A stretch of DNA of 64,000 bases, taken from Neospora caninum Liverpool. Taxonomy: Eukaryota; Apicomplexa; Conoidasida; Eucoccidiorida; Sarcocystidae. The stretch is taken from NCBI RefSeq assembly GCF_000208865.1, contig NC_018395.1, positions 4,078,839 through 4,142,838 of the forward strand, given 5' to 3'. The notes under the pieces were generated by a model that saw nothing but the letters and a program-made list of their open reading frames with translations, was not told the DNA's origin and made no database searches. Numbering within the stretch: position 1 is the first letter of the stretch; each line of letters starts with the position of its first letter. Shown in pieces: positions 24,301-35,496 of this stretch. Made by a program: the position numbers and the translations under genes.

Positions 24301-24836
24301 GAATACACGCGTCTAGGGCGACCGCGAGACGTTCCCCATGTCTGATGCGCCCTGAACGGTCAGGAGCGCGCGTCATTTTTACTGTTACCCCATGCGCGTT
24401 TCTGGTACAATTCTGCCGCGAGCCCGCTCCTCAGCGTGCGTTCCACCAATGGACAGATCGCTTTTCACAACCTGTCAATCTTGCCTGTTTGCCTCGGAAG
24501 TGGCGGACTCCAGTCTGTGTGGACTCGACGTTTTCGCTGTTCTACTCCCCGCTGAATGAGCATGAACTGCGGAGAGGCCTCTCTTCTGGAGATCGCCATC
24601 GTTGTTCCTAACGCGTGCTTAACTATCGTCTGGGGAACGGAGGAACTGCATGAAATGCTCGTGTAGACTGGTTGTTCTGGGCCACCACACAGCCTTTCTG
24701 GGCACACAGAGAGGAACGAGTTGAGCGCAATTGAGCGCAAATTCAGGCATGCGCCGATTGTGGCCGGGAAGGACGTCGCGGAATCTCCACTCCCTCGCTA
24801 TCACGAAATCAGATTGAAGGGATTTCTCTGGAGCGA
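21322..24836. other. Divergent intergenic region between HAD and GatA-like genes
   Basis: About 3.5 kb between two divergent start codons. Several open frames exist but none has convincing codon use, start or splice partners; they are probably 5' UTR and promoter sequence. A TATA-like ggctatatagggc lies near 22327. A perfect 10-bp tandem repeat sits about 100 bp upstream of the GatA-like ATG (listed). Confidence 0.55.
24721..24740. repeat. 10-bp tandem repeat upstream of the GatA-like gene
   Basis: The unit ttgagcgcaa is present twice back to back, 97-116 bp upstream of the ATG at 24837. It may lie in the core promoter or 5' leader; no function is known. Confidence 0.8.
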
Positions 24837-27800
24837 ATGCGGGCGCGCGCAGGCCGGTTCGGGCAGCCCAGGGGGCGACTCGCCGCTTCCTCTTTGCTGC
24901 CTGTCAGAGCGAAGTGTTGTTCCCGTCGTTTTCCCGTTCGTGTCTGTGCCTGTTTCGTTTTCCCCCTGCTTTTCCACGTCTTCCATGAGGGAAGTTCTGG
25001 AGTCTATGCCCGAGCCTTGGGCTCATGGGTGCCTCAGCGGCAGTCTTCCACTTCATTCTCCACTTCGTCGTCCTCTTTCGATCTCGTCTCTTCGCGAAAT
25101 GCGCAATCTTTCGCCTTGGGAGTATCTTCCTTGCTCGTAGGTGACAGGGAACGAAAGCGCGTTCAGTCCACCTTTCCGTCCGCGCTGAGGGTTGCGGCCA
25201 CGTCCAGGTGCGCACCTCGGACTGGCACGTACGCGCTTCTCCAGCGCACCGCCACAGCTCACGCAGCGCAGGCGATCTCCACCCGCGGCGAGACAGGCAA
25301 CTTCCACGCTAGCCTGTCTTTTCCTCGACGCCTGACCACGCCCGTCCCAGGCAACTTCCGTAGACTGCCGCCTGGGGAAGCTCCTGTCTGCGGAAGACCC
25401 AGCGCCTTCTTGTCCATTTCCGCTTCGCCTCTGCAAGGTGGATGGGGCACCGGGACACGTATCGCACCCTCGTCAGTTCGAGACGCGCGAAGCAACGCTG
25501 CGTCCCTGAACTCTAGGCGCGTCGTACCCAGAGCGAGAGAAGGAGCGCGCAGAACGAGACCCCTGGCGGAGACTCGGAGCTCACGCCAGCGGATCCAGAC
25601 CCACCACACAGTCGGCTCGGTCTACCCCGGAGAGAGACGCAGGTCGTGGAGGCCGTCGATTTCACTTTCCCTCCTGAGCTCGAGAAGCAGATGCGAAGCG
25701 CCCGATGGCTCTTCCGGTTCGTGCTGGAACCGCCGAGTGGAGAGGCCGGGGCGCTACCCCGTTTGCGTGAAGCTCTTCGAGTCTGAAAAGGCACGAGCCA
25801 CTCGACCTCCACAGCGCCTTGCAGGGGAGGAAACCAGAACGCACCCTCGCTGTCGATTTCCCTACGAAGCTCCACGGAAGAGTCGCCTTGCGTGCTCGGC
25901 GCCTCGTGAAGGCGACATGGAAGAGGACACGCCAGTAAAAGAAGAGAAAGACGAGCGGAACGAACCGACAGCGGGAGACTTCGGCCCGCCGCCTGACTGG
26001 TCGCGTCTTCGCGCCGCCGATACGGAAAGGAAAGGAGACGCGGGGAACGGAAGGGAGGGACAAAACGAGAGACGGGTGGCCTCTAGGGACCGCAGTGGGG
26101 AAGATGGCACTGAACTGGACCTGCAAGGACACAGACACAGGAGCTGCGCGCGCCGTCAAAAGGTTCTCCAGGATGTGTCCGTGGTGCTCTCGGACAACAT
26201 TTTCGCACGCGGTACCATTCGGGAGACTCGTAGAGGTGAGTCCAGTGCGCCTCGTGACGCACGCACCCGTGGCCATGTCAGTGCTTTTCTGCTTGCCTGG
26301 CGTTCGATTCGCGGGCCACACAAAGTAGTCGTAACGGGAGGACGTGGCGGGATCCTTCTTTGGACCGGGCAGTAGTTAGTCACAGTGCTACTGCGATCTT
26401 GTTCTGTCCCTCCGGCCACTCGAGATGCGGGACGGGACTCCCTGACGAATATTATGCGAAATGTAGGTAGCTCACTCCATGCAGAAAAGGACCACTGCTT
26501 TTTTGCACAAAAACCGTCGACGCGTGTGCGCGTGTGGGCGAAGCTGTACTCGACATCGCATTCCCTTCCCGGGCAAAGGTCGCACACGCAAATGCGCTTC
26601 CGTAGCCGCTCGCGTCTTTTTCCTGTTTCTTCGCCCCGTCCAGAGTCGCCGATTTTCCCCAGGCGTCTGCTAGCCAGAGATTCGACGATCGCAGCGAGAC
26701 TTCGATGTGCGGGCGCAAAGCTCCTCGGGCACTTCCCATCGCGGTCGCCTGGACGATTCTTTCAGATGACGGGACGAACACTTGAAACCGACGCAGCGTT
26801 ACGGCCGGATTCCCAAGAAGGCGCGTCTGGGTCGGAGCAGCTCTACGGGGCCGATGTGTTGATAGGTTTCTCTCCGTTTCCCCAGCGAACTTGCGGGGAG
26901 GCTAGGCCTCTGGGCACCGGCACTGTAGGAAAAGGAGACACCCAGCACGAGGCAGGGACTCCAGGTCATGAAGGCGACGCACGCAGTGGGGAGGTTCGGA
27001 AGCTCGCCGTCGCCTCCGCGCAGAGGCAGAGATTGTCGTTGTGTTGCTTTAAGCCATCTACGGGCGCAGTCAGCCGTCAGGGCGTCTTCCCCTCTCACGT
27101 CGGTGTGTGCCCGCCGTCTGAGACGGCAGGCGAAGCGGCGCGCACATCCAGGTCCCCAGTTGCCTCTGTCGTGGAAAAGAAACGGTCCCGCGCCGAAAAC
27201 ACAGAGAGTCCTGGCGAAGCAGTCGGCAGCGCTGCGGCCGTCTGCATCCGTGATCTGAAGACAAGGAACATGGATGAGGCACATCCTTGTGTGGCGGAGA
27301 CGAGATTGGTGTCCTCGAATCTCACGGAAAGAGGACCCGGGAATGCTTCTCTTGGGGATAATGCGCTTCGTCCAGATACTCTTTGGATTGCCGCGGTTTC
27401 TGTACCAACGCTGTTGAAGGTTTTCGACACGATTGCGGGACCTGACGAAGCCGACCTCGTGACGCAGTGGCGAGACCAGGCAAACCGAAACCGGGGAAGC
27501 AGCGAAGACCCAGCGTCGGAGAGCAAAGGCTCCCAGAGAAGCGCGCCGGAGATTCCTTCAACTGACACCTATGCGGAACGCCCCGCCAGCGACTTGTCGG
27601 TAGCGTCAGCGTGGCGGAAGGTCATGTGTGCCGTGAACGACGCACCACTGGCTGGAGGCCGCACGATGCCTCGTGTCGTTTTGTTGGAAGCCGACGACCG
27701 AATGGAGAACGGGGAACGCGCGGATGCCAACCAGGCTGGTTTCCGTCAAAAAGGAAGGCAGGAGGCTCCGCGACGTGCACCTGAGGACAGCGATCTGCCC

Positions 27801-28967
27801 AAGAGACGCGATTCCCTGCCGGACAGCACCGCAGAAAACACGCGAGTCACCGGGGCCTCTGCCCCAGACAGTTACATACAGCGGATGCACAGGAAACTAG
27901 AGAGAAAATGCGAGGTGCCGGTCGTCAGTCTGCATGTTTCAGAGAGAATGCGGATCAGACTGGAGCAAATGCAGGCTGCTATCCAGGTCATCGCTGCTTC
28001 CGAGTCAGTGACGAATCTCGCCCGCTTCGACGGCATGAGAGAGTGAGCGAAGATTCCACACTTTGGTGCACGCGATTGTGTCAACACCGTTGGAGTTGCT
28101 CACATTTTGAGAGCCAGACCGTGCGGCGCAGGGCCCTCGGGAGTGTGGTGAAAGGGTGGAGCAGATGGACACTTCTCTCTCTTTCTGTCCATCGTTGCTG
28201 AGTCTGCAGCATTTCCGTTCGACCCTACCCGGTCGTTCTGCCTTGAGCGCCCTGTCTCTCCGACCTACCCCGCGGATGTTCACAGCATCTCTCTGCTGAC
28301 AATCTGGTGTGCGTTTTGCAGTGCCGAAGAAGAGAACCTGGACGAGGCTTCACGCCCCTACTGGGTTTCTGTGTTGCGTCGACGGTCGCAAGGCTTTACC
28401 GACGAGGCAAAGGAATGCATGCTGGCCGGTACGTGGTCAGAATCGCATAGAACGTTGCACTGCATTCTTCCTCAGTGCAGACAGCTGAACTGGAAGCCTT
28501 TTTCGGACTGTTTCCTTCTGTTCACAGGTGCCTACGCTCTTTCGCAGTTCGCAACCACAAAACTGCTGGATCAGGCGCTAGCTGTCCGCACAGCACTAGC
28601 AGAGACTCTTTCCCGAATAATAGACGAGTCTGAGATTCTCGTCTGGGTTTCGCCTGCCAAGCAGGTTCCTGAAGAATTCCGGGAGTCTTCAAAACCTGCG
28701 GCCCCAGTGGCGAACGCAACGGAGGCCATTGGCAGGTCCGAGACTCCAGCGTCAAACCAGGCGGCCGACGCTTACCTCGGCGAGAGGTGGATGCACAATG
28801 CTGCAGAACTTCTGGGCCTACCTTTGCTTCAGCTCCAAAATGGCGTTACGCTGTTAGGGCGCGCTGGAACTGACCGAGGCCTGCTTGAGGTGAGGGCGCG
28901 AGGCTTATCCGCGCTTGCCTCGCGCGCGGAAAGTGTGGCGATGTGGCTCCAGAAAGGTTTAAGTTAG
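24837..28967 (+). CDS. GatA / amidase-signature family protein, degenerate active site, likely apicoplast
   Basis: Four exons: 24837-26235, 26644-28042, 28322-28428, 28528-28967; phases agree and give 1114 aa. Residues 33-49 are hydrophobic behind a basic start, then a long Arg/Ser-rich region follows, as in apicoplast-targeted precursors. The amidase fold begins near residue 445 (VVLSDNIFARGT). It continues with ARDSTIAARLRCAGAKLLG, FKPSTGAVSRQGVFP, a DTLW...VFDTIAGPDEAD segment, NLARFDGM and ALSQFATTKLLDQA, all in GatA order. GatA releases ammonia from glutamine to convert Glu-tRNA(Gln) to Gln-tRNA(Gln). Here the catalytic Lys of VKDN is Ser452. The SSGGS segment reads GASGSEQ, and the GGSIR segment reads SGEVR (Glu583 at the nucleophile position by hand alignment). 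The protein may therefore be a diverged or inactive paralogue. Confidence 0.75.
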
Positions 28968-31125
28968 CGGTCCGACGCGTGTAAACACCTTCACAGAGAT
29001 GGCCTTCCCTCTGATAGGAAGGAAAGTGAGATGGGAGAGCCTTCGTGTGGAACGGCAACTGCTTTTTTTCTTTCATATCGATTTTTCTCACGGATAATGG
29101 GAGACCAGACACCGTCGTCATACACGCCGAGACGGTGTGTGCCTGGCCTGCCGAAAGCGAGCGACTGGACAGGAGAATACTTCAAATTTCTCCTTTCGCG
29201 TTACTTCAGCAGTGCCCGGGAAATGATACACAAAAATTGCATGCGCACCCGTACCCGGGAATTCTTGTGTACTAAGTCTCCAGTCGTGTCATCGACCAAG
29301 GATGTGCCAGTATCTCTTCTCTTTTCAGGTGGCGCGTATGTTGACAAACCTCTGACGGAAACTCTCAGAAAGTAACTCTTGAGTTGCATGACGCCGTTGA
29401 GCGATGTGGCGGAGGCGGCGTTCCGTTTCAGCAGCAGGCTCCCATGCGCGGTAAGAACTTCTGGGACAGACGGTGGAAATGGCGAGTTCCCAGAATCTTT
29501 CTTTTGGGTGTGGACTGCCACGAGCCCGGACGTGCGTCGACGCCTTTCTGGGCTTCCCAGATGCTTTGCTTATGCGGGGATGTGCTTCGTTTACGTCTGT
29601 TTCCTTGGTTCAAGGAGCTTTGACGTGCTGTTGACAGAACCGCCCTTCTGTTGGTATATGTGTCAGTTCCATGTTGAGGCGCGACAGCACACTAGTATCG
29701 CGGGAATAGAGGCAAGCGGGGGATGATCTTCAGAGGGAGGGTTTGTGGGATGACACGGCAGGAGCCTTCGGCTCGTCGCCTGGTGACAGCAGTGAGTCGT
29801 AGAGGCCCAGTGACTGCTCCGTTGCATGAGCTAAGTTCATTTCAGTGTATACGGTTCTCTTCACACTGGGTTTCCGGGAAAAATATTTTGAGGAAGCAAC
29901 GGCGTCGAAGTGGAACAGGAAACGTGTACGTGGCGTTTGACGCTCCTGGCGGCATTTCTATGTCTGGAGCCGCACGCGGTATACGAAAGAAAACCAAGAC
30001 ACTCCGCTGTGGCACCAAATGATGTTCGCAGTGGTAGTAAATGAGTCATCAAACGGTTGATTCTAGGTCACTCCACCGAGTACTGGCTGCGATCTGGTAA
30101 CGAAAAGCCCACCAATCAGCTAGCGTTCGTTGAAACTCGTTAGTCTAGAACGGGGACTGTGGCCTACTTGTGCACTGCCCGGCCGAACTTTCGCACGGGA
30201 CTGTGGAAAAAACTGTGGAATACCGCTGATTTGGATTTCTATCAAGGATCTATTTGAGTTGGCCAGACAGGACACTGGGGTGCTCGGAACGTTAAGGGCA
30301 GTCGGAAGCACTGCTTGGCGGGTGGAAAAAAGGGGACTCTGCCATCCCGTACGGCGTGTCATCTTGCCATCTGCAGAACATGTTTACCAAAGAGGGGATA
30401 CCTGAAGTTCGTCAAGGGACGTAGAACCTCTGAACATATGAACGGAAGGTTCGACGATACGGAAAAAACTCGGGGAAACAAGATACCTGATTTTCGTTAC
30501 CGCAACAACCTGCCACAGCCCGTTCGGCTCCCCGTACCAAATGCTTGACTAAATGCCCGCGAGTGCCGATGCCATGGTTGCCAATTGAAGCTGTGCCTCG
30601 AAGAAGCACGAATCGATTCGACGCCATCCGACTTCCCTTCTAGAGCACTCACCTGCAGGGAAGAAGTTACAGGCAACAAACAGAGGACCTCTCTGATGTA
30701 ACACGCCTTCGGGTTGGCCAGACTGCTGCAAAGGAGCACCTGAATTGGTACTCCAACTGTAATTATGCACCGTCCAGTTTTGGTGGAAGACTTGTACCCA
30801 AGGCCAAACCCGTGGCAATCGACTGGCCCTGTAACACCCGCGGATCGCTAGTCAGAAGAATTGGTTTTTTCCGGTTCTCGAATCTCACGAGACACAGGAG
30901 TGTGTGCGAGCCTCCTGACGGAAAAAGCAAGACAGGCTGCTTGACGCGAGACTTGGTCCCCAGGCTTCCCCCAAGAAGTCCACATGGATCCCTTCTGGAA
31001 CATAACTGCGCGACTGAAGCTAGAAAAATGGCATCCTGCGAGGAGTCAGAGTACCTGAACATGTCCTTTCGAATCCCGAGAGTCTGTCGCGAGTCACGAC
31101 ACGGTTGGGACTTAGCTCACCGAAC
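28968..31125. other. Intergenic, convergent 3' ends
   Basis: Between the stop codons of the GatA-like gene (+) and the small minus-strand gene. No supportable exon was found; open frames are short with unremarkable codon use. It should contain both 3' UTRs. Confidence 0.55.
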
Positions 31126-31787
31126 TTAGGGCAGGCAATCGATTGTCGTCGTGGTGAGGATCGCCGAGTCCTGAAGGTTGATTTCTTTTGTTGCCGGTTG
31201 CGTGCACACGTAGCGGACGGGTCTGTCGCCGGTTTTCTGTATCACGATTCTGACCGTCTTGCCCGCCGCCTGGAAAGCGTAGTAGCATGTCGTCTGAGGG
31301 TTCACTCGGAATCCCGTGGGTTCCGCCGTCAGATGCACATTCGGGCCCTCAACGATGAATCGCTGGGTGGAAGGTTTGGCTACAGAGTTTTCCATTTTTG
31401 GCTTGACAAGTGGGGAAACCAGGCGGAGCTTCCTGCGCACTTCGTGCGGCGGAAGAAAGGGAACGTATTGTTTCTCCTGGAGACTGGCCCAGAAAGCACC
31501 TGAGGCTGCGTTTGGTGACGCAGTTGCACGGTACTCGTTCACCGAAATTCACCGGTGGGTTTTTGTTTTGCGGATGAGCAGATAGTTGCTGGTTCAAGCG
31601 CGTCGGCTTTGAAACGAATACGAGCGATACCAGATATGTCGGGATGTCACGGGAAATGAAATGAACGAGAGGAGACGGAACTGCAGCGCAGCGCCTCACC
31701 GTGTAACGTCCGGCTTTTTCCCTCCAGAGCCTGAGCCGGCAAGCTATGCGACGCTCCCCGGGTACTCTGCACGGCTCCTGGAAACAT
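31126..31787 (-). CDS. Small two-exon hypothetical protein (153 aa)
   Basis: Exons 31787-31700 and 31499-31126, joined by a GTGAGG donor and a CTCAG acceptor with matching phase. Third codon positions in exon 2 are mostly C/G, typical of real genes here, and clearly better than the opposite strand. There is no signal peptide or membrane segment. The second half (FIVEGPNVHLTAEPTGFRVN, then CYYAFQAAGKTVRIVIQ) alternates like beta strands and vaguely recalls an Ig-like or major-sperm-protein fold, but this is weak. Its start is 365 bp from the start of the plus-strand gene at 32153, so the two may share a promoter. Confidence 0.6.
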
Positions 31788-32152
31788 GGGTAATGGAGAC
31801 AACCGACATGCGCGCCGCTCGTCCCGTCCCCTTGAGATTCGGATTCTCTGCGCACTGTTGGGGCGGCGAGAGAGCCCAACCAAGTTGCCAAATCCCCCTG
31901 CTGGTGACATCCGGTGCTGAGTTGCCACACATCAGTTGTTTCAAAACGTTTCTTCCTTCATTCCAGAAGTTTCCGCTACCGCAAGGGTTGCTTTCTGTTT
32001 CTTCCCCAAAGGTACATTTGTTGGTTAATCGGTCTTTGCTGCAAGGCACAGTGTCGATTTTCTGCGACGCAGTGTCGCCACCAGCTTGTGCCCGATCGCC
32101 TGTGCGCGTGGCTAGTCCCTCGAACTTTTTTTCCCACCCCGTTTTCGTCACA

Positions 32153-33862
32153 ATGGCGCAGCCTCAGCTCCCGGTTTACAGCATTTTCACGATCAACACA
32201 CCGTCAATGTCGGTGACAATATCGTCCGACGACACTCCGTTGCCTGCAGAGCTTGGCGACGTGAAGCGTCCTGCCAGCCTGGTCACGGTCAACCAAAGCA
32301 TTGACCCGGGAGCGGATACCGCTTCAACCATCCCCGCTGCAGAACCGGTTGGTAAGCGATAAAGGCGGTGAATTGCACGAAAAAAACACACTCTAATCAG
32401 CACACGGAGTGACGAAGGGATTCAGTTGCCAGTTTTCCACCGCTTCGTAGGAGAGAACCGGGAAGCACACGAGCCGTTTCCCATGCCACGGATACACAGC
32501 TGCGCCGTTGAGTGCACCGGCGGTTCTGAGGAGGCGTGGCGTCTCCGGGGGCATGACGCTGAGGGCGAGACTGGAAACGCGATTTTAAAGCTGCGAAAAT
32601 CTCCCGTGAGCGAGTTTTAGGCACCAGGAGAACAGAGGTGGACGTAACCCGTGAGGTGTAAGCGATGGCGGAACTGCGAATCACGTGAAACCCGTGGTGA
32701 AAGACGAGTGTGTCTTCTGCAAATCTACGCATGTTCACAGTGTCCCCTTCGTATAGCTCGGCGCAGCCTGGAATGCGCCCTGGCAACTCTTGTGAGGGCT
32801 TACTTCTTCTGGATGCCCTTGAAAAAACACACCATTCCTTCAGCTTTTGCGTGTGGTTTGCGGTGATGCGTCGGCAGCTGTAGAAGACGAAGACGCGACG
32901 ACGATGCACACGCTTCAGCGGTCCACGTTGAACGCTGCTCAGGCTTTGTACGGCGCCATGCCGGTGATTAAGCCTATGGAGGAGGAAGTCGAGGAGGCCT
33001 GGGCCGTTGTGGAAAAAGAGGAACCGGAACGCGCGGAACCACACGACTTCACGTATTGGGACAAGCTCAGGCGCCGACACACAAAGACAGAGATCAGAAG
33101 ATGGACTTCATTCTTCCAAGAAACCCAACAGGACACCGCATTCTACGGCAGGAACATCGGTACATGTCGACTGATCATGAGATGCGTGGCCTTCTTGCAG
33201 CGGGGCGCATGGTTTGCTTCGCGCAAGGATGGAGCCCACCAGGCAATGCGTTTGGGCTGATAGTGCTTCGTTGTACTTTCTGACCCACGACAGCAGTGGA
33301 GTAGTCACCACGCTTTCGCGAGAGATGTGTTCGGGGAGAACCTCCGTAGATGATACAGAAGCGATTCTCTGTCGCGCGTTGGGTCCATTGCCTTGATATA
33401 TGCATGACTACGCTTGAACAGAAGATACTGCCATATTCTGGCCCCCCTTTGAAGCGGGTGTCCTGACGCGATGGAATTGTGTCCAGCACCACCCGGCACA
33501 AACGAGAGAGAAAAGATATTTTTTGTAATTGGCGTTAAAATGCATTGAGGTCATTCACCGGATTGGTCCCGTTTTGTCGCGAATGTGACGTCACCCTCCC
33601 CCTCGGTCTTTGCGCCTCCTTACCAGCCGCGCTGGGTTTGTGTGTGCTGGGTGTTTGCTTTCTGTTCACAGAAGTCGACGTCCCCGCTGCAGCATATTCC
33701 CAAGGCGTGTACTTCCAAAGACAACCGGACACAGTGGACGTGAAGGAGTTCAAGTTGCCCACAGAGTCTTATGTAGCTCCGCCTGTATGGATCCGAAGAA
33801 CACGGGGCACGTGCAATGGACTGTTCCGCTGTGGACCATGTGGCGACAGCCGCGCACTGTGA
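32153..33862 (+). CDS. Hypothetical protein (223 aa), three exons
   Basis: Exons 32153-32351, 32878-33159 and 33672-33862, with agreeing phases. The ATG at 32153 has a good context (cacaATGGCG). Exon 2 has strong coding character and an acidic then basic region (EEEVEEAWAVVEKEEPERAE, then DKLRRRHTKTEIRRW). There is no signal peptide, membrane span or recognised domain. The acceptor of exon 2 (cggcag) has a poor pyrimidine tract, but the better-looking upstream one introduces a stop. The last 25 codons (WIRRTRGTCNGLFRCGPCGD) look unusual, and a different reading frame there seems equally natural, so the C-terminus is uncertain. Function unknown. Confidence 0.6.
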
Positions 33863-35496
33863 AGAACGGCGCGGAAGTTTTCTCCTGTTACGCAACTGCC
33901 TTGTCTATCGCTTTCTCTTTTCTCTGTTCAACGCTAGTGCGTTCCTCTGGAACGTCTCTACGGGAGTTATGTGGTCCAACTGTTTTTCCGTTTTTTTTCG
34001 TTTGTTTAAATAGTGGGAATTACCTGGAGAGCGTTTCCTGCGCGCTACAGCAAGCACCACAGGGCTGGTGACGCAAGTTTCACCGCCCTGGAAAGGGGAG
34101 CAATCCCGCGAACCGAGGACTAACGTCCACATTGGCCTCTTTTGTACTCCACTAGGAACTAGTCACTGCTCTTTGAAGACCTCTCGTGGGTTTTGATCGC
34201 ACGGTTGGCTCCACTAGAGTTGCTCGTCAGTTGTGAAACTCGGGTCACCAGTCGTGTTTGCTGCGGACCCACTATATCCAAAACTTAGTGGTAGCAGACC
34301 GGTGAGCGTCCTTGACAAGCGTTCACGCGAAACTAGAGCATTCTACGATCAACCGACCGGTGGTGCTTCGATGTTCTGGCTTTCGAGGAAAATGAGCAGC
34401 TTCAGTTTCGAAAGAGACGGCGCCGAAATGACTCAAAGCGCTTTCCTGGACATCTTGCCAAAATAGTGAACAACAGCTGGCGTTATATCTGTACAGGGAT
34501 TTCCGTGGCGGGGTTGAATGTTAGAATTGCCGCTCTCGCTTCGAGTCAGACCGATGCAGAAGACTTCTCAGAAGCCCTGCATTCAGCTTCTTTCTAGGTG
34601 CACGGACCGCGCAGAGGAAGAAACATGAAGATCCACTGCCTTTCACGATGAAAGGAAACGTGGACAGCCAAATGCATTGGAAGCGACAACATGGTACTTC
34701 GTTTGCGGGTGTCTGTATCACGTGCCGGTACATGAACGACGTGCACAAGGAAGCCAGGCGTTTTTAGTGTCCTACATTCGCCGGAGCCTTGTTCTCTACA
34801 AAGGTGGAGTTATCACACTCTACAACCGCCTCTGTATTCACCTTTATCTAGACCTTGTGTGCAAGGACAGAGACGTCGACTCAGCTCTTTCGTGCCTATA
34901 CCAACTGTTTCGTCCTCTGCTTCCACGCCCCCGATGCGACGGGAAAAACGGAAGCGAACACACCCGTTCCAAACCGAGAACACTAAACCGTCGACCGTCG
35001 TGCCGCCCACCGCGCGTTCTTGTCTCGGACCGTCTAGCTGGACCTGCTTGTGATAGGGAACACATACCCACGGAAAGTCGGAACACGAGGACGGACAGAC
35101 CTCTCTTCCACGCTTGCGTCGCTCGATGCGGCCTTCGAATACAGCCTACCAGTTTTCGCGACAGAAACACCGCCGGCACGATACACCATTTTCTGGGTAA
35201 GGAACCAAGGTGCGGGAGCTCGTGACACCGGCTCTCTCGTGAACCTGTTTCGTGGGGGTCTTTCCAGAAAGTGTGGAGTCAAGAAAGAACGCGTTTGAAG
35301 TCGTGTCTGACTTCGCGCGGCCCAGGAAAGCCTGTCTTCGTCTCTGTTCGCACAGAGCCTTGCTTCCTCGCCTGAGAGCCGACCCCTTTCTTGCCCTACA
35401 AAGCCCCCCCCCCCCGGCACACCAGTCTGCGCGCTTTTCTCCGTCACCACTCCGCATTCTCGCCTCGCTGACGCCCATCCAAAAAGGCGAGGTTCC
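33863..35496. other. Convergent intergenic region
   Basis: Between the 223-aa protein gene (+) and CDC45 (-). No coding exon supported. It holds a run of 12 C at 35404-35415 close to the CDC45 stop codon, probably in its 3' UTR. Confidence 0.55.
35404..35415. repeat. Poly-C run (12 C)
   Basis: Uninterrupted run of 12 C about 80 bp beyond the CDC45 stop codon, presumably in its 3' UTR (G run in the mRNA). Confidence 0.9.
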
